Notes under the pieces: generated by a model
Database searches by the model: none
Seen by the model: the letters and a program-made list of their open reading frames with translations, nothing else
What the model was told of the DNA's origin: nothing
Assembly: GCF_025370935.1 (NCBI RefSeq)
Contig: NC_133498.1
Coordinates: 1,712,224 to 1,776,223 of the forward strand
Direction: 5' to 3'
DNA from: Choristoneura fumiferana
Lineage: Eukaryota > Arthropoda > Insecta > Lepidoptera > Tortricidae
DNA length: 64,000 nucleotides
Translations under genes and position numbers: made by a program
Shown here: positions 34,060 through 45,128 of the stretch, piece after piece
Layout: every line of letters starts with the position of its first letter
Position numbering within the stretch: the stretch's first letter is position 1

Positions 34060-34265
34060 TCACTTTAGGGTATTTCCCAAAATTTCCTTTTGTACAAACT
34101 TTGTTGCTATCGGTATGTCAATACAGACATTACTATCTATAAGAATGCGGCGATTGACTGACAACTTTATAGTAGCTTTTCGGCCTTGCAATATGCTTGC
34201 AATATTGGGGGCGGCAGACGTGAACTTGCCTTCGAAATCCAAAAGCTTAATGGTTACTTGACCTG
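34060..34265 (-). other. Open segment after an acceptor-like site, function unknown
   Basis: On the minus strand CATTTCAG|GTCAAGTAACC opens a frame reading QVTIKLLDFEGKF...IASILQGRKATIKL and ending NTLK at 34060. The first 55-60 bp are also in both duplicated blocks (3125-3185, 18893-18950). It could be TE-derived or a captured exon; I do not recognise the peptide. Confidence 0.35.
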
Positions 34266-34299
34266 AAATGTATATTTCAGAACTAAATTATTGTTATTA

Positions 34300-34640
34300 T
34301 TATTTTAAAATTTATGACGGTGGAAGCATTCTACACTTCCACTGAACGTAGATATAGTTAGTGTTTAGTATTTTAACTAAGGGACCCCATACATCCCTGT
34401 ATTTCTTTTATTATTATTTTTTGTATTTTTTTTTCTTTAATTGTATAATATAGTTTTTAAGTATTTTATTTGTAATTATATTTTTATGAAAAAATGACTT
34501 TCTGCCAAGTTTCTTGCGGCGCATTCTTCTTGGCAATGATGGTCTTTCCGAAAGCGCTGGTAGTTTAAAAAAATGACGTGTAAAAGTGCCCATTGCGGCC
34601 CATTTACTGAATAAATCTTTGAATTTTGAATTTTGAATTG
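34300..34640 (+). mobile_element. LINE 3' end with GAATTTT tail
   Basis: TGACGGTGGAAGCATTCTAC...CTTGCGGCGCATTCTTCTTGG...CCCATTTACTGAATAAATC, ending in (TTTTGAA)n. Inverted partner at 35388-35730. Confidence 0.8.
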
Positions 34641-34743
34641 AATTTTGAATGCAACTTGTAAGATTTTTCTTGCAGGTCTAAATCAGGCTTTAATTATTCG
34701 TTAGATTTTCATTATTAGTTTTTACTACAAGTATTAATCTGTA

Positions 34744-35002
34744 AGAAGCCGTGATGGCCTAGTGGTTTGACCTATCGCCTCTCAAGCAGAGGGTCGTGGG
34801 GAGTTATATTTGAAATTTACCACGAGCTTTGCGGTGAAGGAAAACATCGTGAGGAAACCTGCACAAACCTGCGAAGCAATTCAATGGTGTGTGTGAAGTT
34901 CCCAATCCGCACTGGGCCCGCGTGGGAACTATGGCCCAAGCCCTCTTGTTCTGAGAGGAGGCCTGTGCCCAGCAGTGGGACGTATATAGGCTGGGATGAT
35001 TG
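34744..35002 (+). mobile_element. tRNA-derived SINE with internal deletion
   Basis: Same SINE as 50051-50356, flanked by 11-bp duplications ATTAATCTGTA (34733-34743, 35003-35013). About 46 bp are missing after GGGTCGTGGG, removing the pol III B box (GGTTCAAACCC). Confidence 0.9.
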
Positions 35003-35387
35003 ATTAATCTGTATTAACCTATTTCATTAAATGAACTAATTTTGTTCGTTATTTTTTTTTGTATCACTTGAAATTGGACAACTTAATTTGTGTAGTATGT
35101 TACTATAAAATATGAACGTAAAAAGTTTTAAATAAAATTCATTAATTTAGAGACGGTAAAATATCACTATAAAGCAGCCGTGTGCCAACGGGACCCTAAA
35201 TCCATGTGACACAGTCACAATCATTGCCATTGAACATCTAGCCATATTTGATCCGGAGTGGCTAGCCCGTTATGGTGCGACGGGGCAAGCTACAAGATGT
35301 TGCGGGCACATTAAATAATTTATTCAAAAAATCACTACATCAATAATAAAATAACTAAAAACAATTAACTGGCTCACCCGTCACTTA

Positions 35388-35730
35388 TTTCAAATTTCAA
35401 ATTATTTATTCAGTAAATAGGCCGCAATGGGCACTTTTACACGTCATTTTTTTAAACTACCAGCGCTTTCGGAAAGACCATCATTGCCAAGAAGAATGCG
35501 CCGCAAGAAACTTGGCAGAAAGTCATTTTTTCATAAAAATATAATTACAAATAAAATACTTAAAAACTATATTATACAATTAAAGAAAAAAAATACAAAA
35601 AATAATAATAATAATAAAGAAATACAGGGATGTATGGGGTCCCTTAGTTACAATACTAAACACTAACTATATCTAAACTATATCTACGTTCAGTGGAAGT
35701 GTAGAATGCTTCCACCGTCATAAATTTTAA
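35388..35730 (-). mobile_element. LINE 3' end, inverted partner
   Basis: Reverse copy of 34300-34640 with only scattered differences and about 750 bp between, so the pair could fold into a long hairpin. Confidence 0.8.
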
Positions 35731-35789
35731 AATAAATGCAGCTCCTCAACCCCCACGCTGTAAGAACACACTAAATTACTCAAACCCAA

Positions 35790-36040
35790 AATGCAAAATT
35801 CGAACTTAGTATGTTGCCGTCCCGCTGACGCTTATGTCATTTAATACGCGAGTGAAAGGAACGGTGCGACACGAACTTTGATTTTCGAGTTTCGTAGTAG
35901 CCCATCAGGTGTAAAATCCGTCGCACGCGACGCGCGCATTTAGCGCTGAGGGCGTAATCCGAAATTCGAAAATCGAAGTTCGTACCCTCCCCCTCACTCT
36001 CGTATTTAATAGTATAAGAACCCTTTCCCGCGGCAACGTC
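35790..36040. repeat. TTCGAACTTCGTA repeat, copy 2
   Basis: Internal inverted arms ATTCGAACTTAGT... and ...GAAAATCGAAGTTCGTA, CpG-rich centre. Confidence 0.6.
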
Positions 36041-36049
36041 CCCGTTTTA

Positions 36050-36720
36050 TGCGGATTCGGTTTTTGCAGGATCACGTTTAGTATACGTGCTGCTGTGGTA
36101 ACATTGACATGAGCATTCGGTTTGCAAGATAACGCTTAAATCCGATTTATCCGATCCGTTCGCAATGGTATCGTTGGATAGGTCTTTTAAAACCATTACG
36201 TGTTTGCTAAGTAGATTTTTCGATTCAGTTATTTGTTTGCGAAATATTCAACTTTAAAGTGTAAATTTTCATTAAAATCGAGCGTCCCCCCCCTCCCTCT
36301 AAAATCTAAACCGGTGGGCGGAAAAAATTTGCAAAAATTCAGGATGGTAGTAAGTATATCAAACTTTCTAGGAAAACTATAACGGCTAAGTTTGCTTCAG
36401 AATTAATAGTAGTTTAAGGGGCTGTTTCACCATCCATTGATTAGTGTTAAGTAACGGTTAAATGTGATGCTGTCTCTGTTTGTTTTGTTCGAATAGACGA
36501 AGACGGCGGCACATTTAACCGTCACTTAACACTAATCAATGGATGGTGAAACAGCCCCTAAGAGTAAATAGCAGCCTATGGTATAAAATATACCTAAACT
36601 ATGGAAGATTCCGTATAAAATACGAAATCCTTAGAAAATATTACTTATTTTTTTCGTAATGGCTACGGAACCCTATTTCGGGCGTGCCCGTCACGCCCTT
36701 GGCCGGTTTTTTTTTAAATA
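36050..36720 (-). repeat. Dispersed repeat (reverse of 61260-61875), host of a PIF MITE
   Basis: Shares TATTCAACTTTAAAGTGTAA...GAGCGTCCCCCC, CTATAACGGCTAAGTTTG and TACGGAACCCT with 61260-61875, which lacks the MITE. Confidence 0.75.
36418..36558. mobile_element. PIF/Harbinger-type MITE (141 bp)
   Basis: Long inverted ends GGGGCTGTTTCACCATCCAT / ATGGATGGTGAAACAGCCCC. Target duplication TAA at 36415-36417 and 36559-36561. The uninterrupted site is at about 61376-61392. Confidence 0.92.
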
Positions 36721-37125
36721 AAAAGCTTGTCTCGGCAACGCGTCTCGCCTTCACTGCTGTTCAGTCGCATGTTTTGTATATCGCTGCCGCTTGCAACTTG
36801 TAAACTAGTAACAAGTTTTACAATCCTTTGACATATTTTATACCTGTAAATATTAATTTATTTACTGCATTACTTAGGTGTATACAGTATACAGTGTGCT
36901 ATTTTTTTAATGACTTGAATGGACTGGTTTGAAAATGGTTTGAATCCGGCGATCTGAAAATCTTTTTCAGCATTACAATATTCATAGTGTTTTGGCACTT
37001 TTAGATTTTCTTATTTTGTCAATTTTTGTAGAAAGAAAATATCGATTTTTATTGAACTGAATATTTTTTACTGAATGTCTTTGTGACGGTTCGCAATATT
37101 CTACTGAGAAAACAAAAAAAAAAGC

Positions 37126-37197
37126 TTCCGATACCGGGAATCGAACCCGAGCCTCCTGGGTGAGAGCCAGGTATCCTAGCCACTAGACCATATCGGA
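37126..37197 (-). tRNA. tRNA-Glu (anticodon CTC)
   Basis: A 72-nt cloverleaf on the minus strand begins TCCGATATGGTCTAGTGG and has the seven-base acceptor pairing TCCGATA with TATCGGA plus discriminator A. The anticodon stem is CCTGG/CCAGG around the loop CTCTCAC, giving CTC (Glu). The A box (TAGTGGCTAGG) and B box (GGTTCGATTCC) are intact. A run of T follows the 3' end (AAAAAAAAAA on the plus strand at about 37114-37123), a pol III terminator. It lies antisense inside the intron of the plus-strand gene and looks functional. Confidence 0.95.
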
Positions 37198-37399
37198 GTT
37201 GCATGAGGCGACGAAAATAACGATCAGTTCTCAATCTCCCCTGTTCAATTTATTCGTGCTGTTTCGCTTGCACGCTGGCTCTTATCTCATTTTATGAGAT
37301 TACGAAAGAGATATGCGCAACAAACGTTTACGTACTCTTTAATTTATGACTGAAATAATAATTATATCGATTCCTTATTTCCGTTTTTTTGTAAAGGTT

Positions 37400-38099
37400 G
37401 CCTGGAAGAGATCGCTCTGAAGCGATAAGGCCGCCTATTGTTTTCCTTAAAAATCTCTATATAGAAATAGAAATAATATTTATTCACTTGAACAGCGGTT
37501 ACAGAGATGTTCGGTTGGTACACATAAAAATGAGTAGCGGCATCACCAGCATGTGAATATAAAAGTTGAAATTTAATTTCATGCAATAATTAACGACTAA
37601 GAACCAAGTAGGCCAAGCAACTTATAACATTAAATAATTTATGGAGATTAAACATTATTAGCAGACACATATATTTATTACTAACATATTTTAAGCCCAT
37701 GCACTAACAATTTTATGGATAATTATCTGAAAATAAGCTATTATTATTATCATTATTATTATTATTTGACATGTCACTCTTAATGCATTAGGATTCATAT
37801 ATTATTTCATTCGATCAATTCCTTTTGGATAGGAAATCCTTTATACAATAGAATCTTTTTATGAGTAACCATTTAAAAAGTGCTCTAACAAATTGGTTAT
37901 ATTTCAAGTCAGCAATATGTCGTGGAATATTGTTAAAGATCCTTACTGCCACATTGTAACAATTCCTTGAGCGTAATTTCGAAACAGTTTTAGGTAGTAC
38001 TAGTCTATTGGTATATATAGGTGTACATATATGTTGGTGCTTAATAGAGTTTGGTGTTCCAAAGGAAGTATTAGTATATTTTTCTAGTTTTAGCATCAA
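37400..38099 (-). pseudogene. LINE 3' fragments (minus)
   Basis: A frame at 37815-38099 reads RNCYNVAVRIFNNIPRHIAD...RFYCIKDFL, a Jockey/CR1-like pol C-terminus. Downstream, GCGATAAGGCCGCCTATTG at about 37420 is shared with the tails at 54235 and 56240. Confidence 0.6.
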
Positions 38100-38231
38100 C
38101 CTGTGCTACAACCAGAACCAGCCGTAGAAGGCGCGTCACGGCGCTGGAAAGTGTTACGCTCACATTCATCATAGACGGTCTGTCACGACACGATCGTTGG
38201 GAAACGTTTACAAATTTTATATACATATAAG

Positions 38232-38455
38232 TACACTAGCTTTTGCCCGCAACTTTGTCCGCGTGGAATTCAGATATCGCGCGCTGTTCCCTCGGGAACT
38301 GTACATTTTCCGGGATAAAAACTAGCCTATGTCACTCTCTGGCCCATAAACTATACGCCAAAAATCACGTCGATCCGTCGCTCCGTTTCGACGTGACAGA
38401 CGGACAACCGTACAAACACACTCGCATTTATAATATTAGTATGGATGGATAATAT
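38232..38455 (+). repeat. Dispersed repeat (CTAGCTTTTGCCCGC...TTATAATATTAGTATGG)
   Basis: Relatives at 58085-58263 (reverse) and 62398-62520. Shared phrases: CTCTCTGGCCCATAAACTAT, AAAATCACGTCGATCCGTCG. Confidence 0.75.
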
Positions 38456-38598
38456 TACGCAGGCGTCGGTAATGAGGCACTTGACCCAATGCTGGCGAGG
38501 AAAGGATAGTTATTGACTTTCTCGTTCTTCATCATCATAATTTGTCAGCCGTAGGACATGTTGACATGGCTTCCCCCATAGACCTTCAGTTGCTTCAA

Positions 38599-39110
38599 AG
38601 ACAAAGTCACAATATCTTTATTCAATTTAGGCTATGACTAGGGTTGCCAACTGCTTTTACAAGAAATAAAGTATATTTACGTCTGAGAAGGGAAAACAGT
38701 ATTTTAGTAAAATAAACAGTATTTTCTTCTCTTCGCGTATTAAAGAAAAATTTTCGGGTGCTTCTCGCAAAGCATATCAATTTGGTTTCATTTTTAAAAG
38801 CCTCGTAGACCTCGTCAGAATCAAAACTAAAATTACATTGGCAGATTCGTTCTGAACCACCTCTATTGTGACTATGCTGTACTGACTTAGTGTTAGGCAA
38901 TGTTGATGCTGAAAACAGTATTTTACATACTTTATTTTAGTTCAACAGTAAAAAGTATAATGTAATGAAAAACATTGTAATACTGTTTTTAACAGCATAG
39001 TTGGCAACCCTAGCTATGACAAGCACTTATAAATGTCAAAAAACAATCTACCACCGGTTCGGAAAAATGTCTTGAGAAAAATCCGGCAGGAAATTCAAAG
39101 GTACGATATA
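38599..39110 (-). mobile_element. LINE 3' tail split by a hAT MITE
   Basis: AATATCTTTATTCAATTTAG and AAGCACTTATAAATGTCAAA are the reverse of the LINE tail at 53996-54142, interrupted by 38639-39012. Confidence 0.85.
38639..39012. mobile_element. hAT-type MITE (374 bp)
   Basis: Ends TAGGGTTGCCAACT / AGTTGGCAACCCTA. Perfect 8-bp duplication GCTATGAC at 38631-38638 and 39013-39020. The homologous uninterrupted tail at 54098-54105 is the empty site. Confidence 0.93.
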
Positions 39111-39949
39111 CATATTTTTTTATACTCTGTTGCTCTGGTTGGAAGCGGCCTGCGTCCACCGTGAACCCGCGGCATTGACCAGGTCCGTCCATCTCGTTGG
39201 TGGAAGTCGTTTATTTCTTGCTCAAGAATGATAAATATGTCAAATAAAATACTTGGTCTTTAACCTTATCTTCATTCAAATTCAATGATTTTTAAAAACG
39301 TACGTACGTACGAAAAAAAATCGCATCGAAATCGGTCTATCCGTTTGAGAACTACGGTGCCACAGATCGACATAGCCGTCAAATTTATAACACTCCTCTT
39401 TAACCTCTTTTCTTCTTGTTTTAATTTAAAAGTATGCCCTATGAGGTCTTCAAATGAAATATATATTTTGTATGTGTTTAAATACCTTATTTCGCATTCT
39501 AAATAGCCACTAATAGGTACAATACAATAGGTACTAGTATTTCAAACTAAACACGTCTATAATAACTATATGTTACCTATTCTGCGCTTATATTCAGTCT
39601 AGTGCTTATAGTTAGGGTTTAATCTATTAAACCTAGCGCGGAACGCGAGCAAGGCTGGGCGTTACGTTTTATTACTTGATATTTAATTGGGTGTAGTTTT
39701 TAGAACGGCTGTGAAACATTTTATGTTCTGTCAAATTGCTTTGCTACGGTCAATGTGTTATAACTTATAGACTGGATATGGTTTCTACTGCCAAGTTGTG
39801 AGTGCCTTACAATCATAAGCGTAATGGAAAAAAAACTACTAAGAAATAATGAAGAAATAAATAGCTACACTAACTTGTTTCTCCGCTAAAACCGTGCACA
39901 AGAGTTACGTCTGTGCGTCACATATATGCAGAAGAGTAATGTAAGTTTT

Positions 39950-39990
39950 ATTTTTCAAATAACCGGTTTCGATTCCCGGGCTAAGTACAA
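39950..39990 (+). mobile_element. tRNA-derived SINE scrap
   Basis: GGTTTCGATTCCCGGGCTAA, a B-box-like stretch followed by a T run. Too short to classify. Confidence 0.3.
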
Positions 39991-40389
39991 GTTTTTTTTA
40001 ATCTACGAGTGCAGTTTTTCTTGTTACTAAAATCGATGACGTGGTTCCTAAGAACAGATCTTCGTATGTCTTATAGTTGCAGACTTTCCCATACTGCGAT
40101 CTAAATGAGCAATCCTGTATCACACTGACCCAACTGAGAGAGAGAGAAAGGAACACAAACTGATACAAACAGCACATAAAACGCAATAAAGTAGAATAAT
40201 AAGGTGTGCCAGTGACAACAACAGTACGAGTAAGTACTTTTGTTATTATTGAAATAATTAAAGTAACATGATACTACGTAATATTTTTTTAAGCTCTCGT
40301 GAGACATGTATGGAAAATGACAAAGAATAAATGGTTCAACTCACGATTATAAGTCAGGAACGGTCCAACTAGTTGCGATCATTTCGGAT

Positions 40390-40935
40390 GTTTTTTAGGG
40401 TTCCGTACCTCAAAAGGAAATAACGGAACCCTTATAGGATCACTTTGTTATCCGACCGTCTGTTTGTCAAGACCCTTTTTCTCAGGAACGCGTGGAGGGA
40501 GGGATCAAGCTGAAATTGAGTATCTGCGGTCCCTTGAAGCCTTTTCAAATCAAACTTCTAAGTCAACTCTATCAAAAGTTACAGCCATTAAACAACGTGA
40601 TTCCATTACAAATTGCCGTGCACTGAAAACCTATAGGGTACTTCCAGTTGACCTAGAAACTTGAAATTTGGTGTGAATGTAGCTATTATAACACAACCAA
40701 CTAAAAAAGTCTGAAAATCTTGTTTTTTTTAATGTCTGTGTAAATATCAATGACCAATATAATCTGACCCCACACTGCGTACGTTTTGCTTAGGAGCAGG
40801 GCTCTGCTTACACTGGATGTATTAAACCACTCGATAAAGCGGGGAATATCTTCAAGACACAATTTCCGTTTACATACATATAAATGTGTACGGAACCGTC
40901 GGTGCGCGAGTCCGACTTTTCCCGTTTTTTTTTTC
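40390..40935 (-). repeat. Dispersed repeat (reverse of 48490-48845)
   Basis: TAGGGTTCCGTACCTCAAAA...AACGGAACCCTTATAGGATC...GTGCGCGAGTCCGACTTTT; the same phrases occur reversed at 48490-48845. Confidence 0.7.
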
Positions 40936-41438
40936 AAAGGCGAGTGCGTTCACGACGGCACATCCTCCCGAAGATTGAATTTAGACGAGCCGCTGCTTTC
41001 TTATGAATCTTATAATATTTATAATATAATCGTGAGTTGAAACAGTTAATTTTTGTAATGTACTACGAGTACTTGAGTATATATAATGCTAATTTGTAGG
41101 TCGCGTAATTTTTTACCTCCACTCGATTTATACATTAAATAGTGATTCAAGTTACCCTCTGATTTATAACCGGCCGCTGTCAATGAGACTTATGATTGAC
41201 GAATTTATTACTTCTATTACCGAGAAACTAGTAATTTATGTGTATTACGCTTATTTTATTTTTATGCTATTTTTCCTTTATGTTAAGTGAACAGATTTTT
41301 TAATATTTAGGACCATTTGTTAGGAAAAGCGCATTGCGCACATTTTGATTTAATTATGAATTTAAAATGATTTATTTAGCTGCTTAAAATATTTTTTATT
41401 TTTCAACTTTTAATTATACTTATTTGGCTAAAGTATTA

Positions 41439-41593
41439 CCCCCTTATTCATAAACGACAATCAAACCTATTTTAGTTAAAATGCCGCTAGAATTCGTTTG
41501 TCCTTATCTGTCACTTCGACATTTGTATTTGTTAGAAAGGGACAAAGCATATGTTAGTTAAAATAGGCTTGTTAAGTTTTATGAATAAGGGGG
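41439..41593. mobile_element. 155-bp MITE, copy 2
   Basis: Same ends, length and orientation as 33612-33766; differences include CTAAAATTCG/CTAGAATTCG and CATTTGTT/CATATGTT. Confidence 0.85.
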
Positions 41594-41744
41594 CTAATTT
41601 TTATCTTTGACATTGTAGCCCTTAACCTTTGTTAATGTTAATTTTAATGTACTTTTATTATTACAAGCTCTAGAGGAGAACCAATCTTATTTTAATTGTA
41701 GTTTTATTCATAATTTCATGAAATTCGTAGAATTTTTTGAATAT

Positions 41745-41905
41745 AATTATCCTAATTCGGTGAAATTACTGGCACTTGAGGTATTCCATCTTAGGCCTCT
41801 AAGTTGGCAACGCATCTGCAATCCCCTTGGTGTTGCAGTTGTCTATGGGCGGTGGTGTCTCTTACCATCAGGAGACCCACTTACTCGTTTGCCATCCAGT
41901 CGAAT
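41745..41905 (+). repeat. Dispersed repeat (reverse of 9300-9420 family)
   Basis: GAAATTACTGGCACTTGAGG...TCTTACCATCAGGAGACCCA...TTTGCCATCCAGTCGA. Confidence 0.7.
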
Positions 41906-42412
41906 GAAAAAAATAATATTATTAGTCCTGTTATCTGTTTATTTCAAGTGTTTTTATTTGTTTTTATGAGTTTTACAATGCAATGCAATACAGTAATAAT
42001 CATATTTCTATTACCTTTGACGACTTCAATAGAAATTCTTGTAATTTGTCATTTATCTAAGGAATAGAAAAGATAAAAATTTGCATTGAGCCCTCACTGC
42101 GCGAGACCGAGTCGCACTCATCCATTTTTTATTTATTTATTTATTTATTTTTATTTATTTAATTCAGAAACAAACAGTCGTTTACAAATATTAGTTTTTT
42201 AAACTATGACATATAGTTTAGACCTGGAGTTTCCTTTACATTTTAAATTGCAGTGTATATCTAACGAAGCCACATGTCCTGAGATAACAATTTAAAGATT
42301 TACATTTAGGCTGATACAATTTGGAATACTTACACACTTATAAAGTTATAATACTACCTACTTCATACGCGTCGAAAAACAATCGAAGGCACAAATCTCG
42401 CAAAAATATACC

Positions 42413-42443
<31 letters not shown>

Positions 42444-42463
42444 ATAAAATTATACATTAGTGC

Positions 42464-42703
42464 TTATCGAAAAGCACGTTTTAACGTGTTAATAGTACAA
42501 TTAAATAAATCTACGTCCTTAAGTTTTTCATTTTCATTGAATAATTTGCAAGCACGCTTTATGAATACATTTCGTGCATAGCACGTCCTACTTCGAGGAA
42601 TGAAAAACAGGTCTTTTTTACGGCACTGGCGCTGACATCTACGAGGGACTCTAAAGCCAATTTGATGAAATAATGAGGGGATATCCAACGTGTTGTGCAA
42701 CAT
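42464..42703 (-). pseudogene. LINE pol C-terminal fragment
   Basis: RKKDLFFIPRSRTCYARNVF...RACKLFNE resembles the end of Jockey/CR1-like pol. A TA microsatellite (42412-42440) lies just downstream. Confidence 0.45.
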
Positions 42704-42944
42704 CTTAAAAAGTAAAACTGAGTCTACGCAATCCCGACGTTCGCTGAGCGTTTGGAGTTTATGGTATCCGTGATTTATTTTTATCGTAATTTTACACGAT
42801 AAATTAATTTCAATTTGAAGCTTGTAATTGATAGATTAGCGGGCTTCGAACCCGCTATATTATCGCTTGTTTACTTGGCATTTGACATTTTTGTCATGGC
42901 GCATTCGTTAATCATTTCGCACGTTTTCACATAGTATACCTAAC

Positions 42945-43265
42945 TTTTCGTCCAGCTGTAGGCTTTTCAAGATTTGGGCGGTGGAATTTTGGGTTTCGTT
43001 GTCCTCATATTATACGAAAAGTATAGCACAGAAATCAATGATATTTTACAATCAAGATATTCATTATATTATCTATGCCTGTGGTTTTTTCGATTTTTGT
43101 AAAAATGCTTTATTAGTCTGTAATTCTCGTGCAAAGTTGACATCTTTTTTGTCGACTTTTGAGCTCCTGTAATTCTGATATTAGGTACACATTTATATGA
43201 AAATCTGAAAAACCACAGGCATAGATAATTACGTCTAGTCTATACTTACAAAATTTCATCTATTT
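42945..43265 (+). repeat. 320-bp repeat, arm 1 of an 8-kb-spaced inverted pair
   Basis: Reverse copy at 51335-51652. Both hold inner inverted ends ATCTATGCCTGTGGTTTTT / AAAAACCACAGGCATAGAT, an included palindromic element. Confidence 0.8.
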
Positions 43266-43720
43266 CTGTTTCCTAGTTTTCAAATGAGACCGGGACTACG
43301 TTTGTATGGAGAATGGAACGAAGAGACTTCTCTTATCATTTTACGTAGGCAACCCGAAGAGTAAGACAAGTGTGAGTTGGAAATCATTGGGTAAAACCTA
43401 ACGCCTCGCATCTATCTTTGTCATGCCGAGCCGAACGTAACGAAATAAAATTGTGCAATTGCCACGCCACTGTTGTGCTTGATTGATTTGAGGGTTCTGT
43501 TAATAATTTCGGCTTTCAGGTGCGTATTATGCACAAACGATACCGCTAGTATGAGTGGTAATTTCTAGCCTGGGTATACATGCAGGATTCGAATGTTTGT
43601 CTCTAGTCTTGAATGTTTAAATCTAAAGTAGGACGTCCACTATGTTGGACACCTTAGGTCTTCCTCATAGTTCTTTAATATCTAAGACTAAGTACGTATT
43701 TGTCTTTATATTAAGCAAAG

Positions 43721-43829
43721 TACAGTCGCAAGCATTAATATCTGCCGCGTCCAACCGGCCCTAGAAATAGAGTCGTATCAGATATTTATGTACACTTTGT
43801 TATGTCAGATATTGATGCTGGTGACGGTA
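43721..43829. mobile_element. Tc1/mariner-like MITE, second copy
   Basis: TACAGTCGCAAGCATTAATA / TATTGATGCTGGTGACGGTA; relative of 5597-5733. Confidence 0.7.
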
Positions 43830-44154
43830 CATAGTATTCCATTGCACACTTGTTAGTTTGCGACTAGGGAAGTTAGTTTTAATTGTCCTATAATATTTAA
43901 TTATTTATTTTTATTACGTATGAAATCGTAAACGCAAGACAAAGAGTTCGTAACTAATTTTAATTAGCAAATTCGCTATCGTGTCGACGTTGACATCTTG
44001 ACCCCCGATAGACGCAGTAACCCCCGGGTTATCAGCTAACAAGCTCTTACATGCACGAGATTAAACTGCGTACTGCAGCGTGTGCTGATAAAGTGCAGCT
44101 CGAGACGAGTCGACGCCAACAATGGTGGCGTTCTACAATGAGCTAGGGCTAGGT

Positions 44155-44864
44155 TTATTGTCTTTCTAGATGGCGCCACTGTTGCGTGAGGTTTTTAAGT
44201 GTGGCTTTCAGGCACTTGTCCCACCGCCGACGATGAGCGAGAAGCGAGTAGAGCGAGTAACTAGAAACGAGTGGGCGAGCAGCGAGAAGCGAGTGTAGTT
44301 TTGTCGCTTGGCTGTAAGCGAGTGTTCGCGTGCGACGGGCGATTACTCGCTTCACTCGACTCGCTCGTGCCGGGCGGCCGCCAAGCTGACATCGCTGAGC
44401 GAGTATCTATAGCTCAGCGAGTTTTATAGCTCTTGTCGCTGCGACAAAAGATGTAAGAGCGAGTTCTCGCCGACAGTGTGAACAGCCAGCGATCAACTAT
44501 TAATATATTATGTGTCTCTTTTACTCACACAGGATCTTATATCTTTTGTTCGTTTCTTGAGCGAGAAAATAGTCGATAGCCAATCGTTTCCTCGCCGGCG
44601 GTGAGACAAGTGCCTCAAAGTCTGTTATTACGGGCGTGAAAACAAAGTTTAGATTAAAATCATATTTAATACACCTTAAAACCGTACCATAAAAATATCG
44701 AGCAACCACAGTGTTGCGTAGTCCCGTGTTGTTCGGAAAAGAAGGGAGGACAAAAGTTTCCGAGAGACAAAACTGTCTCAAAACACAGACATTCATTGCC
44801 CCGTAACGCACAATTGCCATGATTAATTTCAGGTAATGCCAAATATTCACAAAATTATTCTAAT
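44155..44864 (+). repeat. THAP-exon repeat, copy C, split by a MITE
   Basis: Same repeat as at 8030 and 9720, interrupted at GGCTTTCA by 44211-44614. The exon-like part is at about 44695-44835; a donor-like TTTCAG|GTAATG is kept. Confidence 0.6.
44211..44614. mobile_element. 404-bp MITE with 3-bp TCA duplication
   Basis: Ends GGCACTTGTCCCACCGCCG / CGGCGGTGAGACAAGTGCC. TCA at 44208-44210 and 44615-44617. The interior is rich in GCGAG/CTCGC motifs. Uninterrupted sites exist in copies A (8098-8100) and B (9786-9788). A 3-bp duplication occurs in PIF/Harbinger and CACTA elements; the family is not certain. Confidence 0.9.
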
Positions 44865-45014
44865 TATAAATAAACCCGCGTAGTTGTTTTATAACAAAAC
44901 TGAATAGTTAATGGATTCAGAGTAAAAAGAGTTATGAAAAACAATCCATTATGACAAACATTACTGAATTGCGACAATGAATGGAGTATAAAGTACAGTC
45001 GAACAATTTTATTC

Positions 45015-45128
45015 TTGACCCACCGTGGAACGTTCTCATAGTAGGTAAGTGCCATAAGGAATTCCCTTGTCAAGCAATGCGATGTGTGAGTTTTACTACG
45101 AAAGGGTTCCACGGTGGGTTCGTCAAGT
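45015..45128. repeat. Imperfect inverted repeat
   Basis: TTGACCCACCGTGGAAC faces GTTCCACGGTGGGTTCGTCAA. Confidence 0.5.
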
